Of a stretch of DNA of 64,000 nt, positions 61,679-64,000 are shown piece by piece (position 1 is the first letter of the stretch; each line of letters begins with the position of its first letter). The notes beneath the pieces were generated by a model, which saw only the letters and a program-made list of their open reading frames with translations, made no database searches and had not been told where the DNA came from. Source of the DNA: Brevibacterium album DSM 18261 (lineage in GTDB: Bacteria; Actinomycetota; Actinomycetes; Actinomycetales; Brevibacteriaceae). The DNA lies in NCBI RefSeq assembly GCF_000426445.1, contig NZ_KE384526.1, positions 1 through 64,000 on the forward strand, given 5' to 3'. Position numbers and translations under genes: made by a program.

Positions 61679-62303
61679 TTCCGCCGGCCTTCGCCTCGCG
61701 GACGAGCGCCGCGGACTTCACGCAGTAGTCGATGCCCGTCACGAGCGTGACGATGATCGCGGCCGTGAGCAGCACCCAGGCCGCCACGAGCCACCCGAGC
61801 CCCAGCGCCGGCAGCCAGGCCGCGACGGGCACCTGCAGGAGGAAGAGGCTCAGTGCGACGGTCTGCAGCACGGTCTTCAGCTTGCCGCCCTTCGAGGCCG
61901 GCAGCACCACCCAGCGGATGATGACGAAGCGGAGCACCGTGATCCCGAACTCGCGGACGAGGATGACGACGGGCACCCACCAGGGCAGCAGGCCGACGAG
62001 GGACAGGCCGATGAGCGCCGAGGCCATGAGGGCCTTGTCCGCGATCGGATCGGCGATCTTGCCGAAGTCCGTGATGAGGTTCCAGGCCCGGGCGAGCGTG
62101 CCGTCGATCCAGTCCGTCACCATCGCGACGACGAAGACGGCGAACGCCCAGAGCATTCGCACCGGATCGAGCTCGCCCCCGCCCAGCGCGCCCCCGCCCA
62201 GCAGGAGCACCAGGAACACCGGCACCAGGATCAGCCGCACGACGGTGAGTGCGTTGGGCAGGTTGACGCTGCTGGGCTTGCTGTCCGCTGTCTCTGTGCT
62301 CAC
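61662..62303 (-). CDS. pgsA: CDP-diacylglycerol-glycerol-3-phosphate 3-phosphatidyltransferase
   Basis: Membrane enzyme for phosphatidylglycerol phosphate synthesis. 213 residues with about five transmembrane helices and the CDP-alcohol phosphotransferase motif D-G-x2-A-R-x8-G-x3-D-x3-D in DWIDGTLARAWNLITDFGKIADPIADK's core (residues ~65-90). Ends with a small cytosolic Arg/Lys/Ala tail. Between ftsK and cinA as in other actinobacteria. Confidence 0.94.
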   Translation of the reverse strand: MSTETADSKPSSVNLPNALTVVRLILVPVFLVLLLGGGALGGGELDPVRMLWAFAVFVVAMVTDWIDGTLARAWNLITDFGKIADPIADKALMASALIGLSLVGLLPWWVPVVILVREFGITVLRFVIIRWVVLPASKGGKLKTVLQTVALSLFLLQVPVAAWLPALGLGWLVAAWVLLTAAIIVTLVTGIDYCVKSAALVREAKAGGSAGRD

Positions 62304-62326
62304 GGTCCCAGCCTAGCCGTTCCCGC

Positions 62327-64000
62327 TCATCGCCCGGTGAGCTCCCAGGCGTCGTCCCCGCCGGCCTCGACGATCTCGAGGCCCGTGGCCTCGTCGTACA
62401 TGCGACCGTCGTCTCCCGCGCGCGTGCGCCCGAGGTCGCCGGGACCTCGCGCTCCGCCCTCAGCATACGGATCCCCCGCATCGGCGGACGCCCGTTCCGC
62501 GCCGCCCGGCCCTGCGCCGCCCGGGCCGCCGGAGACCGGGCCGCCGGAGCCGCCCTCGTCCGGGGGATCCTCTCCGCGGATCACCGCGAGCGTGGCCGGC
62601 AGGTCCTCCGGCCTCACGAGCACATCGCGGGCCTTCGAGCCCTCGGACGGTCCCACGACGCCGCGGGACTCCATGAGGTCCATGAGCCGGCCCGCCTTGG
62701 CGAAGCCCACCCGCAGCTTGCGCTGGAGCATCGAGGTGGAGCCGAACTGCGTCGTGACGACGAGCTCCGCGGCCTGCAGCAGCAGTTCGAGGTCGTCGCC
62801 GATCTCCTCGTCGATCTCCTTCTTCGGCGCCTCGACCGCGACGTCCTCGCGGTACACCGGCGAGAGCTGGCCCTTGACGTGGGCGACGATCTCCTCGATC
62901 TCGGACTCGTTGACCCAGGCTCCCTGCACGCGCATCGGCTTGGCCGCGCCCATCGGCAGGAACAGCGCATCGCCCTGGCCGATGAGCTTCTCAGCACCGG
63001 GCTGGTCGAGCACGACGCGGGAATCGGCGAGCGAGGAGGTCGCGAACGCCAGCCGCGAGGGCACGTTCGCCTTGATGAGACCCGTCACGACGTCGACGGA
63101 GGGGCGCTGGGTCGCGAGCACGAGGTGGATGCCGGCGGCGCGGGCGAGCTGCGTGATCCGCTGGATCGAGGCCTCGACGTCGCGGGGGGCCACCATCATG
63201 AGGTCGGCGAGCTCGTCGACGACCACGAGGAGGTAGGGATAGGGGTGCAGTTCGCGCTCCGAGCCCGGGGGCACTGTGAGCTTCCCCTCGCGCACCGCCT
63301 TGTTGAACTCCTTGACGTGCTTGAACCCGAAGTGGGCGAGGTCGTCATAGCGCGCGTCCATCTCCCGCACCACCCATTCGAGGGCCTCGGCGGCCTTCTT
63401 GGGGTTCGTGATGATGGGGGTGATGAGGTGCGGGATGCCCTCGTAGGTGGTGAGTTCGACGCGCTTGGGGTCGACGAGGATCATGCGGACCTCGTCCGGG
63501 GTGGCGCGCATCATGATCGAGGTGATCATGGAGTTCACGAAGCTCGACTTGCCCGCGCCCGTGGCACCGGCCACGAGGAGGTGCGGCATCTTCGAGAGGT
63601 CGGCGACGACGAAGCCGCCCTCCACGTCCTTGCCCACTCCCATCACCATCGGGTGGTCGGTCTTCCGCGCCGCATTGGAGCGCAGCACGTCACCCAGGGA
63701 GACCGTCTCGCGGTCGGAGTTCGGGATCTCGATGCCGATCGCCTTCTTGCCCGGGATCGGCGAGAGGATGCGCACGTCCGCGCTCGCGACCGCGTAGGCG
63801 ATGTTCTTGCTCAGCGCCGTGACCTTCTCCACCTTGGTCCCGGGCGCGAGCTCGACCTCGTAGCGGGTGACGGTGGGGCCGCGGGAGAAACCGGACACCT
63901 CGGCGTCGATCTTGAACTGCTCGAACACATCGCGCAGCGCGGCGACGACCCGGTCATTGGCCTCCGAGCGCTCCTTGGGCGGCGGTCCCACCGCCAGCAG
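62327..64000 (-). CDS. ftsK: DNA translocase FtsK, C-terminal part (truncated by the window end)
   Basis: The open frame continues past base 64000. The visible ~557 residues include the FtsK alpha/beta motor: Walker [19 protein letters not shown], Walker [14 protein letters not shown], and SFV-type [12 protein letters not shown]. The C-terminal gamma domain ([46 protein letters not shown]) binds KOPS to direct the motor towards dif. It then has a Gly-rich ~100-residue tail. It pumps chromosomes through the division septum. Confidence 0.96.
   Translation of the reverse strand: MLAVGPPPKERSEANDRVVAALRDVFEQFKIDAEVSGFSRGPTVTRYEVELAPGTKVEKVTALSKNIAYAVASADVRILSPIPGKKAIGIEIPNSDRETVSLGDVLRSNAARKTDHPMVMGVGKDVEGGFVVADLSKMPHLLVAGATGAGKSSFVNSMITSIMMRATPDEVRMILVDPKRVELTTYEGIPHLITPIITNPKKAAEALEWVVREMDARYDDLAHFGFKHVKEFNKAVREGKLTVPPGSERELHPYPYLLVVVDELADLMMVAPRDVEASIQRITQLARAAGIHLVLATQRPSVDVVTGLIKANVPSRLAFATSSLADSRVVLDQPGAEKLIGQGDALFLPMGAAKPMRVQGAWVNESEIEEIVAHVKGQLSPVYREDVAVEAPKKEIDEEIGDDLELLLQAAELVVTTQFGSTSMLQRKLRVGFAKAGRLMDLMESRGVVGPSEGSKARDVLVRPEDLPATLAVIRGEDPPDEGGSGGPVSGGPGGAGPGGAERASADAGDPYAEGGARGPGDLGRTRAGDDGRMYDEATGLEIVEAGGDDAWELTGR

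Overview
The window looks like chromosomal core sequence from a high-GC Gram-positive actinobacterium. The first ~135 bases are the 5' end of a 16S rRNA gene on the minus strand. Its variable start, together with gene orders typical of Micrococcales (argCJBDFRGH-tyrS, trmH-pheST, infC-rpmI-rplT, hisCB-x-HA, lexA beside a LysM gene, pgsA-cinA-clgR-recA-recX-miaB-miaA), suggests Brevibacteriaceae, probably Brevibacterium. The genus is inferred from a short 16S fragment by memory, not by a search. Most genes run on the minus strand.

Layout. 1-575: 16S start, rrn leader and promoter, and a very long inverted repeat. 575-10850: tyrS and the complete arginine cluster, headed by argC with a candidate ArgR box. 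10996-19271: an inserted block with a quinone oxidoreductase, a three-gene flavin-monooxygenase (organosulfur) operon preceded by a cysteine-rich leader ORF, a UbiB-like kinase and an SDR. 19300-27840: pheT, pheS, a SpoU methyltransferase, a PQQ-propeller membrane protein, rplT, rpmI and infC, the last apparently starting at an ATC codon and preceded by a leader with a terminator-like hairpin. 27881-34517: a DUF1844 protein, catalase, SseB and a partial histidine cluster. 34528-41215: LysM/lexA divergent pair with degenerate SOS boxes, dinG, hflX, a methyltransferase and dapF.

41277-54121 is accessory DNA inserted between dapF and miaA, which are usually close neighbours in actinobacteria. 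It holds a large SARP/AfsR-type regulator, an HxlR-VOC-reductase set, an oxidoreductase / FMN reductase / MFS exporter / CoA-transferase run, an EamA exporter divergent from a LysR regulator, and a TetR regulator divergent from a small membrane operon ending in a histidine-kinase remnant. 54179-64000 returns to core: miaA, miaB, recX, recA (SOS box), DUF3046, clgR, cinA, pgsA and the C-terminal part of ftsK.

The most interesting signals are regulatory. (1) A 27-codon Cys leader ORF has GC-rich bases at its Cys-Cys codons that are perfectly complementary over 9 nt to the Shine-Dalgarno region of the sulfur operon. (2) Two sets of three heptamers at exact 11-bp period lie upstream of genes near the SARP regulator, matching the geometry of SARP binding sites. 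(3) Near-perfect operators sit in three divergent regulator/target gaps. (4) A -10 motif (TAGACT/TAGAAT-like) recurs 6-7 nt before start codons, implying many leaderless mRNAs. No tRNA genes, CRISPR arrays, insertion sequences or phage genes were seen.
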